From an uncultured Actinomycetes bacterium (GTDB taxonomy: Bacteria; Actinomycetota; Actinomycetes; Nanopelagicales; Nanopelagicaceae): a stretch of 53,092 nucleotides of DNA. The stretch covers positions 1-53,092 of the forward strand of contig CAIRHO010000047.1 in the NCBI GenBank assembly GCA_903878415.1. The letters are read 5' to 3'. Below the pieces are notes generated by a model, which had not been told where the DNA came from, did not search any database, and saw only the letters and a program-made list of their open reading frames with translations. The position numbers and the translations under genes were made by a program. Within the stretch, counting starts at the first letter, position 1; each line of letters begins with the position of its first letter. Of the stretch, positions 42,409 through 51,752 are shown one piece after another.

Positions 42409-44195
42409 CTAGAAATACCTTGGTTGAGCGCAGAATCAAATTTTTAGTAGCTGGATCTTTTGTAGTCCTGTTAGCTTTTTCAGTCCGATTGGTCGATGTA
42501 CAAGCAGTTAGAGCAGCAGGAATTTCAGCAAAAGTAACCAATGAATTAACTAAGAAAAAGATACTGCCGGCTCCTCGAGGCACCATTACTGATGTCAACG
42601 GTAGCGAATTAGCTCGAAGCGTTATTTCATATCGCGTTATAGTGGATCAAAGCATTATCGCCAACCCAGCAAAATTAGCTGCAATCGCAGCACCAATCTT
42701 AGGAATGAATACCGCTAATCTAACAGCGCAATTAACGGGAAGTAGAAGGTATGTAGTTATTGCGCAGAGCATTTCACCAACAGTTTGGAATAGTTTGACT
42801 GCTTCAATTAAGAGTTACAACGAAAATTTAGGCAAATCTAAAGACGGCGCTTCCCAGCAATTAGCTGGCTTCTTTTCAGAGCGCCTGTACACCCGTGAAT
42901 ATCCGTCAGGCTTTCTGGCAGCTTCGGTAGTTGGATTTATTAATCAAGCGGGTGTTGGAGCGGCTGGATTGGAATATGCTCAAAATACACTTTTAACTGG
43001 AACCGACGGCGAATACTTATATGAAAATGGTGGCGGCGCAATCATCCCAGGAACACAACAAGTTACTGTGGAAGAGAAAAAAGGCAACAGTATAAAACTT
43101 ACAATTGATAAAGATATTCAATATGTTGCCATGAAAGCTATTTCTGATGTTGTAAAGAGTTCGCATGCTAAATCTGGAACTGTAATTGTCATGGATCCAA
43201 AAACCGGACAAGTGTTAGCTCAAGCGACATATCCAACTTACAACCCTGCAGATACCAAGAATACTGACCCAAGTAAATTTAAGAACCCGGCAGTTGAAGA
43301 TGTTTATGAGCCAGGATCTACTGGAAAAGTTATAACTTATGCTGCAGCGCTGGAAGAGAAAAAGATCACCCCGTTATCTATATTTACTATTCCTTACGCA
43401 ATAAAGGTTTCAGATCACACGTTCCACGACCATGAGAAACATGCAACCCAGAGACTTACTGCAACTGGAGCGCTAGCAGTTTCAAGTAATACCGGGGCTA
43501 TTCAGGTCGGCCAAACGATCTCTAATGACACTCTTTATTCTTACTTAACTAAATTCGGTATCGGATCAAAAACTGGAACTCAATTACCAGGAGAATCCAG
43601 CGGTTTATTATCTAAAGTTAAAGATTGGTCCGGAACCACCGCGCCAACTGTTGCTTTTGGGCAGGGTTATTCGCTGACTGCGATGCAAGCGACTTCAGTA
43701 TTTTCCACGATCGCAAATGATGGCGTGCGAGTTGCACCAACAGTAATAGCTGGCACAAGTGATGCCTCTGGAAATTTCACACCGTCAGCAAAACGTGCGG
43801 CTGAGCGAGTAATAAGTCCGGAAACTGCAAAGCAATTGCGGTTAATGATGGAGAGTGTAGTTTCTGCATCCGGTACTGCTGAATCTGCGGCAATTCCAGG
43901 TTATCGGGTTGCTGGCAAGACCGGAACTGCAATGAGAATTGATGATAGTTGTTCTTGTTATCGCGGTTACACCGCTTCATTTATTGGTTTCGCGCCAGCA
44001 GATAAACCAGCATTTGTTGTTAGCGTGACGATTCAAGCTCCACAAGGAATACATTGGGGTGGTTACTTAGGTGGGCCAGTATTTAAGAAAGTTATGAGTT
44101 TTGTATTACAAGATAAAAGAATTCCACCAACTTTAACTCAAAAAACTATATATCCGTTAAATGAAAAAGATTTGAAAGCATCGCAAAAACCATGA
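42405..44195 (+). CDS. ftsI: Peptidoglycan transpeptidase FtsI (class B PBP)
   Basis: Septal cross-linking enzyme. Seen: 596 residues; N-terminal membrane helix (about 9-28), PBP dimer domain starting PAPRGTITDVNGSELA, transpeptidase motifs S-T-G-K at 305-308 (Ser305 acylated by substrate and beta-lactams), S-S-N at 360-362 and K-T-G at 505-507. Overlaps ftsL and murE by 4 bases each. C-terminal tail lacks PASTA repeats, unlike some actinobacterial homologues. Confidence 0.95.
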   Translation: MTRNTLVERRIKFLVAGSFVVLLAFSVRLVDVQAVRAAGISAKVTNELTKKKILPAPRGTITDVNGSELARSVISYRVIVDQSIIANPAKLAAIAAPILGMNTANLTAQLTGSRRYVVIAQSISPTVWNSLTASIKSYNENLGKSKDGASQQLAGFFSERLYTREYPSGFLAASVVGFINQAGVGAAGLEYAQNTLLTGTDGEYLYENGGGAIIPGTQQVTVEEKKGNSIKLTIDKDIQYVAMKAISDVVKSSHAKSGTVIVMDPKTGQVLAQATYPTYNPADTKNTDPSKFKNPAVEDVYEPGSTGKVITYAAALEEKKITPLSIFTIPYAIKVSDHTFHDHEKHATQRLTATGALAVSSNTGAIQVGQTISNDTLYSYLTKFGIGSKTGTQLPGESSGLLSKVKDWSGTTAPTVAFGQGYSLTAMQATSVFSTIANDGVRVAPTVIAGTSDASGNFTPSAKRAAERVISPETAKQLRLMMESVVSASGTAESAAIPGYRVAGKTGTAMRIDDSCSCYRGYTASFIGFAPADKPAFVVSVTIQAPQGIHWGGYLGGPVFKKVMSFVLQDKRIPPTLTQKTIYPLNEKDLKASQKP

Positions 44196-45682
44196 TAGTT
44201 AGAGTTGAGCATCTATTGAGCAAAAGCCTAAAAGAGATTGCTCAATATGTTGGACTTAACTCACAATTCGCAGATGTATCAATTACTGGAATAACTAGTC
44301 AGGCACAGTCGGCCGCGGCAGGTGATCTATTTATTGCTCTTCCTGGAGCAAAAACACACGGTGCAAAATTCGCAGAGTTGGCTAGTGCAAATGGAGCTGT
44401 AGCGATAATTACTGATAACGACGGAGCGGTGCTAATTACCAACAAAAACTTACCAACGCTGATTACAAATGATCCTCGAGCGCTTGCTGGTAATTTAACC
44501 GCTTGGTTTTATGGTTTCCCATTAAATTCAATATTTGGCGTGGGAATAACTGGGACAAACGGTAAGACAACTGTGACATGGTTATTGCACCAGCTTTGGC
44601 GAAGTGCAAATATTGACTCAGCTTTGATTGGCACTATTTCTACTCAAATTGGTAGCGAAATTTTACCGAGCAATAAAACCACGCCAGAATCTGATGAATT
44701 GCAAGCGCTATTCGCAGTTATGAGAGAACGACATATTCGGAATTTAGCAATGGAAGTAAGCAGTCATGCGCTTTCGCAAAATCGAGTTACTGGATCGAAA
44801 TTTAAGATTGTAGCTTTCACGAATTTATCGCAAGATCATCTAGATTTCCATGGCTCCATGGAGTCCTACTTTGAAGCAAAGAAATTGCTTTTTACTTTTG
44901 AGTACGCTGAAAAAGGATTTATAAATATTGATAATGAATACGGCAATCGCCTCTCAGCAGAAGCAGAAATTCCAGTTATTACGCTTTCAAAGTTTAATCG
45001 AAAGGCAAATTGGTATTTCGATTCTGCAGTCGCAACTTCAAGTGGTTACGAAGTTTCCATCAGAGGGTCAGGTGGCATCTTGGTCGAGGGCAAGTTACCG
45101 CTATTTGGCGAATATAATTTAGAAAATGCAATCATGGCGGTAGCGCTTGCAATTGAAAGCGGACTAGATCCAATCTTTGTTGGTTCTCAAATGGCAGCGA
45201 TGAAAGGTGCGCCGGGCAGATTGGAACAAATAGATATTGGCCAGCCTTTTGCTGCATTCGTTGATTACGCGCATACTCCAGACGCTGTAATGCGAGTTTT
45301 AGAAAACGTTACGGCATTTACTTCTGGACGCGTTATTGCACTACTTGGCTGTGGCGGAGATCGTGATGCAAATAAGCGTCCATTAATGGGTAGAGCTTTG
45401 CTAAATGGCAGCAATGTCGCAGTTTTTACAAGTGATAATCCACGCAGCGAAGATCCGCTAAGTATTTTAAACTCAATGACTGAAGGTTTGAATTTTGAAA
45501 GTCCAACCAAAGTAATTGAGAATCGTAAAACGGCTATCGAATATGCAGTTTCGTTAGCGGAACCAGGCGATAGCATCTTGTTACTTGGTAAAGGTCATGA
45601 GGTGGGTCAAGAATTAAATGGCGTTACCCATAAATTTGATGACCGAATTGAATTAGCTAAAGCAATTGAAGGTAGATCATGA
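44192..45682 (+). CDS. murE: UDP-MurNAc-L-Ala-D-Glu:diaminopimelate ligase
   Basis: Adds the third residue of the peptidoglycan stem. Seen: 496 residues; ATP loop GITGTNGKTTVTWLL, NLSQDHLDFHGSMESYFEAK, VDYAHTPDA, and DNPRSEDP. The DNPR motif is the marker for meso-diaminopimelate (rather than lysine) as substrate, so an mDAP-type wall is predicted. ATGA overlaps on both sides. Confidence 0.95.
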   Translation: MIVRVEHLLSKSLKEIAQYVGLNSQFADVSITGITSQAQSAAAGDLFIALPGAKTHGAKFAELASANGAVAIITDNDGAVLITNKNLPTLITNDPRALAGNLTAWFYGFPLNSIFGVGITGTNGKTTVTWLLHQLWRSANIDSALIGTISTQIGSEILPSNKTTPESDELQALFAVMRERHIRNLAMEVSSHALSQNRVTGSKFKIVAFTNLSQDHLDFHGSMESYFEAKKLLFTFEYAEKGFINIDNEYGNRLSAEAEIPVITLSKFNRKANWYFDSAVATSSGYEVSIRGSGGILVEGKLPLFGEYNLENAIMAVALAIESGLDPIFVGSQMAAMKGAPGRLEQIDIGQPFAAFVDYAHTPDAVMRVLENVTAFTSGRVIALLGCGGDRDANKRPLMGRALLNGSNVAVFTSDNPRSEDPLSILNSMTEGLNFESPTKVIENRKTAIEYAVSLAEPGDSILLLGKGHEVGQELNGVTHKFDDRIELAKAIEGRS

Positions 45683-47070
45683 TCCCATTAAGTGTGGAAA
45701 AGATTGCCGAAATTGTTAGCGGAGAAATTATCGGAGTTGATCCAAAATTGGTTATAGCGGGTGATTTTTTCTTTGATTCACGCTCGCCCGTAAAAAATGG
45801 CGTATTTATTGCGCTTAAGGGCGAAATCAATGACGGCCATGATTTCTTGAATTCTGCAATTGCTGGCGGTGCTGCCATTGCGTTGGTATCTAAATCAGTC
45901 GATGTGCCATCGATAAGGGTTGTAGATGTATTAGAAGCACTTGGACAGCTGGCAAAATTCCTTCGAAGTAATTTAAAGGATTTGAAAGTTGTTGCAATTA
46001 CTGGCTCGCAAGGTAAGACAACTACAAAGGATTTGCTCTCTCATATTTTGGGAGCTGTAGGCCGAACTGTTTCGCCAGTCGGGTCATACAATAATGATTT
46101 AGGCGCCCCACTAACAATTTTGAAGTGTACGGCGGATACAAGATTTTGCGTTGTAGAGATGGGTGCGCGAAGTATCGGTGATATTGCAAAATTATCAAAG
46201 ATTGCAAAACCAAATGTTGGCGTAGTTCTTAAAGTTGGCAGCGCTCATATTGGTGAATTCGGTAGTCAAGAAAATATCGCAACCGCTAAAGGGGAATTGA
46301 TCGCTTCGCTAACTACCCAGGATTTTGCGGTTCTGGGGAATTACGATGAATTTACGCCAAAGATGGCTAGTTTAACTTCTGCAAATATTTTAAGTTTTGG
46401 AGAGAATAGCAAGTCCGATGTTCGAGCCGCTGATATTGAATACCGAGAAGGTTATGCACATTTTGATTTAGTAACGCCGCAAGGGAGAGAAGCGGTCGGA
46501 CTTCGAATATTAGGTATGCATCAAGTTGCCAATGCTCTCGCTGCTGCTGCAGCAGCAACCGCGCTAAATATTCCAATCGAAGTCATTGCTTCAGCGCTTT
46601 CTACAGCAGAGATGTCGAGTAAGTGGCGGATGGAACTTAGTGAAATAAATGGTTTATTACTTATCAATGATTCATATAACGCCAACCCGGAGAGCATGAT
46701 TGCAGCGCTCCGAACTTTGGCGCTAATAAGTCAGGAGCGCGGCGGTAGATCCTGGGCTTTTCTGGGCACCATGCATGAATTAGGTGCAGCTTCTGGGATT
46801 GCTCATAGCGATATCGCCACCGCAGCAGCCGCTTTAAGCATTGACCACTTGGTTGCTATTGGAAATTTGCAATATCAAACGTCAGAGCCTATTGAAATGG
46901 TTTTGCATCATTTCGGTCAACAAAACGACGCTCATCAACTATTTTCGCATTTTGAAGTTGGCGACGTGATACTTGTGAAGGCTTCCAGGGCTGAACATCT
47001 TGAGATAATTGCGGCGGATATTGCTAAATTTTGGCGCGATAAAACTATTGGGATGGAGGAGATGAAGTGA
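45679..47070 (+). CDS. murF: UDP-MurNAc-tripeptide:D-Ala-D-Ala ligase
   Basis: Completes the UDP-MurNAc-pentapeptide. Seen: 463 residues; [16 protein letters not shown] (N-terminal domain), ATP loop [37 protein letters not shown] and [18 protein letters not shown] near its own end serves as Shine-Dalgarno for mraY, whose GTG overlaps its stop. Confidence 0.95.
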   Translation: MIPLSVEKIAEIVSGEIIGVDPKLVIAGDFFFDSRSPVKNGVFIALKGEINDGHDFLNSAIAGGAAIALVSKSVDVPSIRVVDVLEALGQLAKFLRSNLKDLKVVAITGSQGKTTTKDLLSHILGAVGRTVSPVGSYNNDLGAPLTILKCTADTRFCVVEMGARSIGDIAKLSKIAKPNVGVVLKVGSAHIGEFGSQENIATAKGELIASLTTQDFAVLGNYDEFTPKMASLTSANILSFGENSKSDVRAADIEYREGYAHFDLVTPQGREAVGLRILGMHQVANALAAAAAATALNIPIEVIASALSTAEMSSKWRMELSEINGLLLINDSYNANPESMIAALRTLALISQERGGRSWAFLGTMHELGAASGIAHSDIATAAAALSIDHLVAIGNLQYQTSEPIEMVLHHFGQQNDAHQLFSHFEVGDVILVKASRAEHLEIIAADIAKFWRDKTIGMEEMK

Positions 47071-48125
47071 AAGGGATTCTCTTTGCTGGAGCGATTTCGC
47101 TATTTCTTAGTTTTTTAGGAACTCCTGCCTTAATTAGATTTCTTGCAAAACGTGGCTATGGCCAGATCATTAGAGATGACGGACCAACTACTCATCATGT
47201 AAAACGTGGCACTCCAACAATGGGCGGATTAATTCTTATCTTTGCTAGCTTCGTCGGATATTTCGTCAGTCATTTAGTTTCTGGAGTTCGCATAAGTATT
47301 TCTGCACTTTTAATTTTAGGTTTAGTACTAGGTTTAGGAAGCGTTGGCTTTTTGGACGATTGGTTAAAAGTTTCACGGAAACAATCGTTAGGACTTTCCG
47401 GAAGGCAAAAACTCCTAGGGCAAGCCTTCCTTGCTGCGCTCTTTGGAATCTTTGCTACTCGCTTTCCAGATGAAAATAGCTTGACACCAATGTCACTAAA
47501 TCTTTCTGCAGTTCGGGACACTTCGTTGACATTGGGAGCGGTCGCAGTTGTACTCTGGGCAATTCTTATGGTTTTAGCTACAAGCAATGGTGTAAATCTG
47601 ACAGATGGTCTAGATGGATTAGCAACTGGTGCAGCAGTAATGACATTTTTAGCGTTTGTATTAATTGGAGTTTGGGAATTTGGTCAAAGTTGCGCAATAA
47701 ATCTTGGGCCAAAGTGTTACAACGTAAGAGACCCACTCGATCTTGCAGTGCTAGCTGCTGCTTTTAGCGGTGCATGCTGCGGATTTCTTTGGTGGAATGC
47801 ATCACCAGCGCGAATTTTTATGGGGGACACCGGTTCTTTAGCACTTGGTGGTGCACTTGCTGGAATGGCAATGACCCTTCGCACTGAACTTCTTTTGATT
47901 CCGCTCGGAGGTTTATTTGTAATCATCACTCTTTCAGTGATAATCCAGACTGGATATTTTAAATTATCTGGCGGAAAACGGGTATTTAAAATGGCCCCGT
48001 TGCAACACCATTTTGAATTACTTGGCTGGGGTGAGGTAACTATTGTTATTAGGTTCTGGATAATTGCAGGGCTTTCAGTTGCGGCCGGCTTAGCACTTTT
48101 CTATGCACAATGGGTTGTTGCATAA
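47067..48125 (+). CDS. mraY: Phospho-MurNAc-pentapeptide translocase
   Basis: Integral membrane enzyme making lipid I. Seen: 352 residues with about ten helices; [47 protein letters not shown] and [12 protein letters not shown], which contain the catalytic Asp residues and Mg site. GTG start overlaps murF (GTGA). Confidence 0.96.
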   Translation: MKGILFAGAISLFLSFLGTPALIRFLAKRGYGQIIRDDGPTTHHVKRGTPTMGGLILIFASFVGYFVSHLVSGVRISISALLILGLVLGLGSVGFLDDWLKVSRKQSLGLSGRQKLLGQAFLAALFGIFATRFPDENSLTPMSLNLSAVRDTSLTLGAVAVVLWAILMVLATSNGVNLTDGLDGLATGAAVMTFLAFVLIGVWEFGQSCAINLGPKCYNVRDPLDLAVLAAAFSGACCGFLWWNASPARIFMGDTGSLALGGALAGMAMTLRTELLLIPLGGLFVIITLSVIIQTGYFKLSGGKRVFKMAPLQHHFELLGWGEVTIVIRFWIIAGLSVAAGLALFYAQWVVA

Positions 48126-48131
48126 CCTGCC

Positions 48132-49505
48132 ATGTCATTTCTCAAAACTCTTAGAAATAGAAACGTAGCTGTAGTCGGCGCTGGCGTTACTGGAAATGCG
48201 ATGGTTGATTTCCTAACTAGCCAAGGCGCTATTGTGCAACTCTTTGATGAGAGAAAAGTTTCCCCCGATGTAATTACAGAGGTAACTGGCGAATTAATCA
48301 GTAAAACTTCGCTAGTTTGTGTCTCGCCAGGTTGGCGCACCGACCATTTTTTTATTGAAGAATTCCGTAAATTAAACATTGAAATATTGAGCGAAATAGA
48401 TCTTGCATGGCGGGTTAAGCAAGAAATTGCGCCTAATCAAAAATGGATTGGAGTTACTGGTACAAATGGCAAAACCACAACAATTCAGATGGTTGCCTCA
48501 ATTTTTAAAGCAGCCGGAATAAACGGATCGGCATGTGGAAATGTTGGCGATACCGTTATTGCAGCGGTTAATTCAAAGCAAAAATTTGAGGTATTAGCTC
48601 TAGAACTCTCATCTTTCCAAATTGAATGGTCGAATGAGGCTAGGTTTGAGATTAGTTGTATCTTAAATATTGCAGATGACCATATTGATTGGCACGGTTC
48701 TTTCGATAATTACGCAAAATCAAAAACAAAATTATTGGGTATGTCGAAAATGGCGCTCTTAAATATCTCTGATCCAGAAGTGATTAAGTATTCGGCTAGC
48801 TATTCCGGTAAGAAAATATATTTTTCACTTGAAACCCCAAGATTGGGTGAGTTGGGTTTAGTTGAAAACCTTCTGATTGATAGAGCTTTTAATGGCTCAG
48901 AATCTGCCGAAGCGATCGGAGAATTAAAAGATATTGCTCCTGCAGTTCCACACAATGTGTTAAACGCACTTGCTGCGGGTGGTTTGACTCGGGCACTCGG
49001 CATTTCGCCAAAGATGGTGCAGCAAGGCTTGAATAATTTTGAATTAGATCATCATCGATTGGAACTAGTTTTGGACCAATCCGAGATTAAATGGGTAAAT
49101 GATTCAAAAGCTACAAACCCGCATGCTGCGTTAGCGGCCTTACTTTCACAATTGTCAGCTATTTGGATTGCTGGTGGGTTAGCTAAAGGTGCTGATATGG
49201 ACGACTTAATTAAGCGAGGTAAGAATCGGTTCCGGGAAATTATCTTGATAGGCAAAGATAAAGACGCAATTAAGTCTGCCCTTTCAAAATATTCACCAGA
49301 AACCCAAGTTCACGAAATTACCAGCCAAAATATTGGAGAAGATTTAATGTTGGAAGTTGTTTCATTGGCTAATTCGATCGCAAAATCAGGGGATACAGTC
49401 TTACTTGCCCCAGCGTGTGCTTCTATGGATCAATTCAATTCATATTCACATCGCGGTGACGCATTTAAGAGTGCGATTTCAAAGTTAGTTGCAAAAAATG
49501 GCTAA
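48132..49505 (+). CDS. murD: UDP-MurNAc-L-alanine:D-glutamate ligase
   Basis: Adds D-Glu to the stem peptide. Seen: 457 residues; N-terminal Rossmann block (VAVVGAGVTGNAMVDFL), ATP loop GVTGTNGKTTTIQMV, LELSSFQIEW, NIADDHIDWHGSFDNYAKSK and WVNDSKATNPHAA. ATG 6 bases after mraY, with no clear Shine-Dalgarno. Its end overlaps ftsW by 8 bases. Confidence 0.95.
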   Translation: MSFLKTLRNRNVAVVGAGVTGNAMVDFLTSQGAIVQLFDERKVSPDVITEVTGELISKTSLVCVSPGWRTDHFFIEEFRKLNIEILSEIDLAWRVKQEIAPNQKWIGVTGTNGKTTTIQMVASIFKAAGINGSACGNVGDTVIAAVNSKQKFEVLALELSSFQIEWSNEARFEISCILNIADDHIDWHGSFDNYAKSKTKLLGMSKMALLNISDPEVIKYSASYSGKKIYFSLETPRLGELGLVENLLIDRAFNGSESAEAIGELKDIAPAVPHNVLNALAAGGLTRALGISPKMVQQGLNNFELDHHRLELVLDQSEIKWVNDSKATNPHAALAALLSQLSAIWIAGGLAKGADMDDLIKRGKNRFREIILIGKDKDAIKSALSKYSPETQVHEITSQNIGEDLMLEVVSLANSIAKSGDTVLLAPACASMDQFNSYSHRGDAFKSAISKLVAKNG

Positions 49506-50676
49506 ATCAAAAAACTTCTTAGCTAAACCAGAGGCGTCATATTATTTGGTTTTAATCGCAGTCACAGCCTTAACTAGTTTAGGCTTATTAATGGTTCTCT
49601 CCGCATCTGCTGTTCGTTCGTTACATGAAACTGGAAACTCTTTTTCTATAGTCGGACGCCAAGCTTTCTTTCTGATACTTGCTTTGATGATTGGATTCTT
49701 GTCGATGAAGTTGCGAGCTAATCTTTGGGAAAAAATAGCGCCACTATCATTGCTAGCTTCATGTGCTTTCTTGCTCTTGCCTCAATTACCTGGATTAGGT
49801 AAGTCTGTAAACGGAAACACTAATTGGATTAGCGTTGCTGGTTTCACTATCCAACCGAGCGAATTTGCAAAAATGGGATTCATAATTTGGTGCGCAGCAA
49901 GACTTTTAAAACACGATCAGCGTATTGCGCAAGGAATCAAATCGAATATTTGGATTTCACTAACTCCAGGATTTTTATTAGTTGAAGCTTTAATTTATGC
50001 AGGAAAAGATTTAGGAACAGCGGTTGTTGTTGCGCTAATTTTTGGTGGAATACTTTTCATTGCTGGCGTTCCAATGAAAGATTTAGCGTTTGCCGGTGGA
50101 GCAGGTGGGTTAGTTGTGGGTGTCTTAGTATTGACCCATCGCAACCGATTAAATCGATTCTTCGCACTTCTAGATCCGTTTTCAGTGGAGTATTACAAAG
50201 GGGCTGGATGGCAACCTGCTCATAGCTTGATGGGTTTAGCATCTGGTGGTCTTTTCGGAATTGGGTTAGGTGCTAGTCGACAAAAATGGGGAACTTTGGC
50301 TGAAGCACATACTGATTTTATATTTTCCGTCATCGGTGAAGAACTTGGCTTATTAGGAACTCTTTCGGTGTTAATGCTCTTTGCTGCGTTGATACTTTCG
50401 ATATTCAAAATAGCGCTAGGAGCTAGTACAAGCTTCGAAAAATATGCAACAGCTGGAATCGGTTGTTGGATCTCAATGCAATTAACGCTCAATATTGGTT
50501 CGGTAGTCGGATTGATTCCGGTAGTGGGTGTAACTTTGCCGTTTATGTCATACGGCGGTTCTTCATTGCTATCTGTATTCATTGCCGCTGGTTTTGTACT
50601 CGGAGTCGCCAGACGCACTCCAAATATTAGAGAGTCAATATTGCACCGTAGAAACATTAAGCAGAGCAAACCATGA
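49498..50676 (+). CDS. ftsW: Peptidoglycan glycosyltransferase FtsW (SEDS)
   Basis: SEDS polymerase working with FtsI at the septum. Seen: 392 residues, ten helices; GNTNWISVAGFTIQPSEFAK, GKDLGTAVVV, EAHTDFIFSVIGEELG and PFMSYGGSSLLS, the family's conserved loops with the catalytic Asp region. ATG 49498 is chosen over a TTG at 49489. Ends with an ATGA overlap onto murG. Confidence 0.95.
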   Translation: MAKSKNFLAKPEASYYLVLIAVTALTSLGLLMVLSASAVRSLHETGNSFSIVGRQAFFLILALMIGFLSMKLRANLWEKIAPLSLLASCAFLLLPQLPGLGKSVNGNTNWISVAGFTIQPSEFAKMGFIIWCAARLLKHDQRIAQGIKSNIWISLTPGFLLVEALIYAGKDLGTAVVVALIFGGILFIAGVPMKDLAFAGGAGGLVVGVLVLTHRNRLNRFFALLDPFSVEYYKGAGWQPAHSLMGLASGGLFGIGLGASRQKWGTLAEAHTDFIFSVIGEELGLLGTLSVLMLFAALILSIFKIALGASTSFEKYATAGIGCWISMQLTLNIGSVVGLIPVVGVTLPFMSYGGSSLLSVFIAAGFVLGVARRTPNIRESILHRRNIKQSKP

Positions 50677-51752
50677 CATCAAAAAAGATAATTTTGGCTG
50701 GTGGCGGCACTGCTGGTCATATTGAACCAGCGCTAGCGGTCGCTGTTGAATTACAAAAAATGGATCCAGAGTTGCGGTGTGAATTCATCGGAACAAAAAC
50801 TGGCCTCGAAAATGCACTTGTACCTAGTCGCGGATTTCCGCTACGAGTCATACCTAAAGTTGCACTACCTAGAGAATTTTCATTTTCAATTATTAAATGG
50901 CCATTCGCTCTAATTGGTAGCGTTTTTACTTCAATTCGTATTATAAAAGGCGCATCAGTTGTGATTGGTTTTGGCGGATATGTAGCAGCCTCGGCATACC
51001 TAGCCGCCGTAGTTCTACGAATTCCGATCGTTATTCACGAGGCCAATGCCAAACCTGGCTGGGCAAATCGATTAGGTAGAGTATTTGCGAAAGTAGTTAC
51101 GGTCAATTTTGGATCAGTTCAACGCAAATGGCAGGGATCTATTAATACTGGAATGCCATTACGGGAAGATATTGTTTCAATATCACAACTTAGTAAAGTG
51201 GAATTAGCGCAAATCAGAATTAATCAAGCCAAAGATTGGGGATTGTCTCCCGATAAGCCAATAATTGCTGTATTTGGTGGCTCGCTTGGTTCGGAGCGAA
51301 TAAACAAGGTTGTCTCAGAGTATCTCTCTTCACAAAAATATCCGATTCAGATTGCGCATGCTGTTGGAATGCATAACACACTACCAATAGCGAGAACTGG
51401 ATATTTTCCAATTCAGTATTTTCATAACATTGCAAAAGTTTATGCTGCAGCGGATATTGTGATATGTCGTAGTGGCGCTGTTACTTGCGCAGAACTTGCG
51501 GTAGTCAATCGCTATGCAATTTTGATTCCGTTGCCAATCGGCAATGGCGAGCAAGAAGCGAATGCCGATGAATTAATGGCGAAGAGTTCAGCGACGATGA
51601 TTAAAAATTCGGATTTTACTGCAGAATGGCTAGCGAAAAATATCGAAGCCGAAATAGCGAAAAGCCATACCTATTCAGCAAGCGCTATGACTGTGAAAAT
51701 AAAAGAGACAGCAAAAGAGATTGCAAAGCTTGCTTTGGCGGCGAGTAAATAA
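50673..51752 (+). CDS. murG: Lipid II synthase MurG (GlcNAc transferase)
   Basis: Transfers GlcNAc onto lipid I on the inner membrane face. Seen: 359 residues; GGGTAGHIEPALAVA, GFGGYVAASAYLAA, HEANAKPGWANRLG and the nucleotide-binding CRSGAVTCAEL, NGEQEANAD. Its stop shares a base with the murC ATG (TAATG). Confidence 0.95.
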   Translation: MTSKKIILAGGGTAGHIEPALAVAVELQKMDPELRCEFIGTKTGLENALVPSRGFPLRVIPKVALPREFSFSIIKWPFALIGSVFTSIRIIKGASVVIGFGGYVAASAYLAAVVLRIPIVIHEANAKPGWANRLGRVFAKVVTVNFGSVQRKWQGSINTGMPLREDIVSISQLSKVELAQIRINQAKDWGLSPDKPIIAVFGGSLGSERINKVVSEYLSSQKYPIQIAHAVGMHNTLPIARTGYFPIQYFHNIAKVYAAADIVICRSGAVTCAELAVVNRYAILIPLPIGNGEQEANADELMAKSSATMIKNSDFTAEWLAKNIEAEIAKSHTYSASAMTVKIKETAKEIAKLALAASK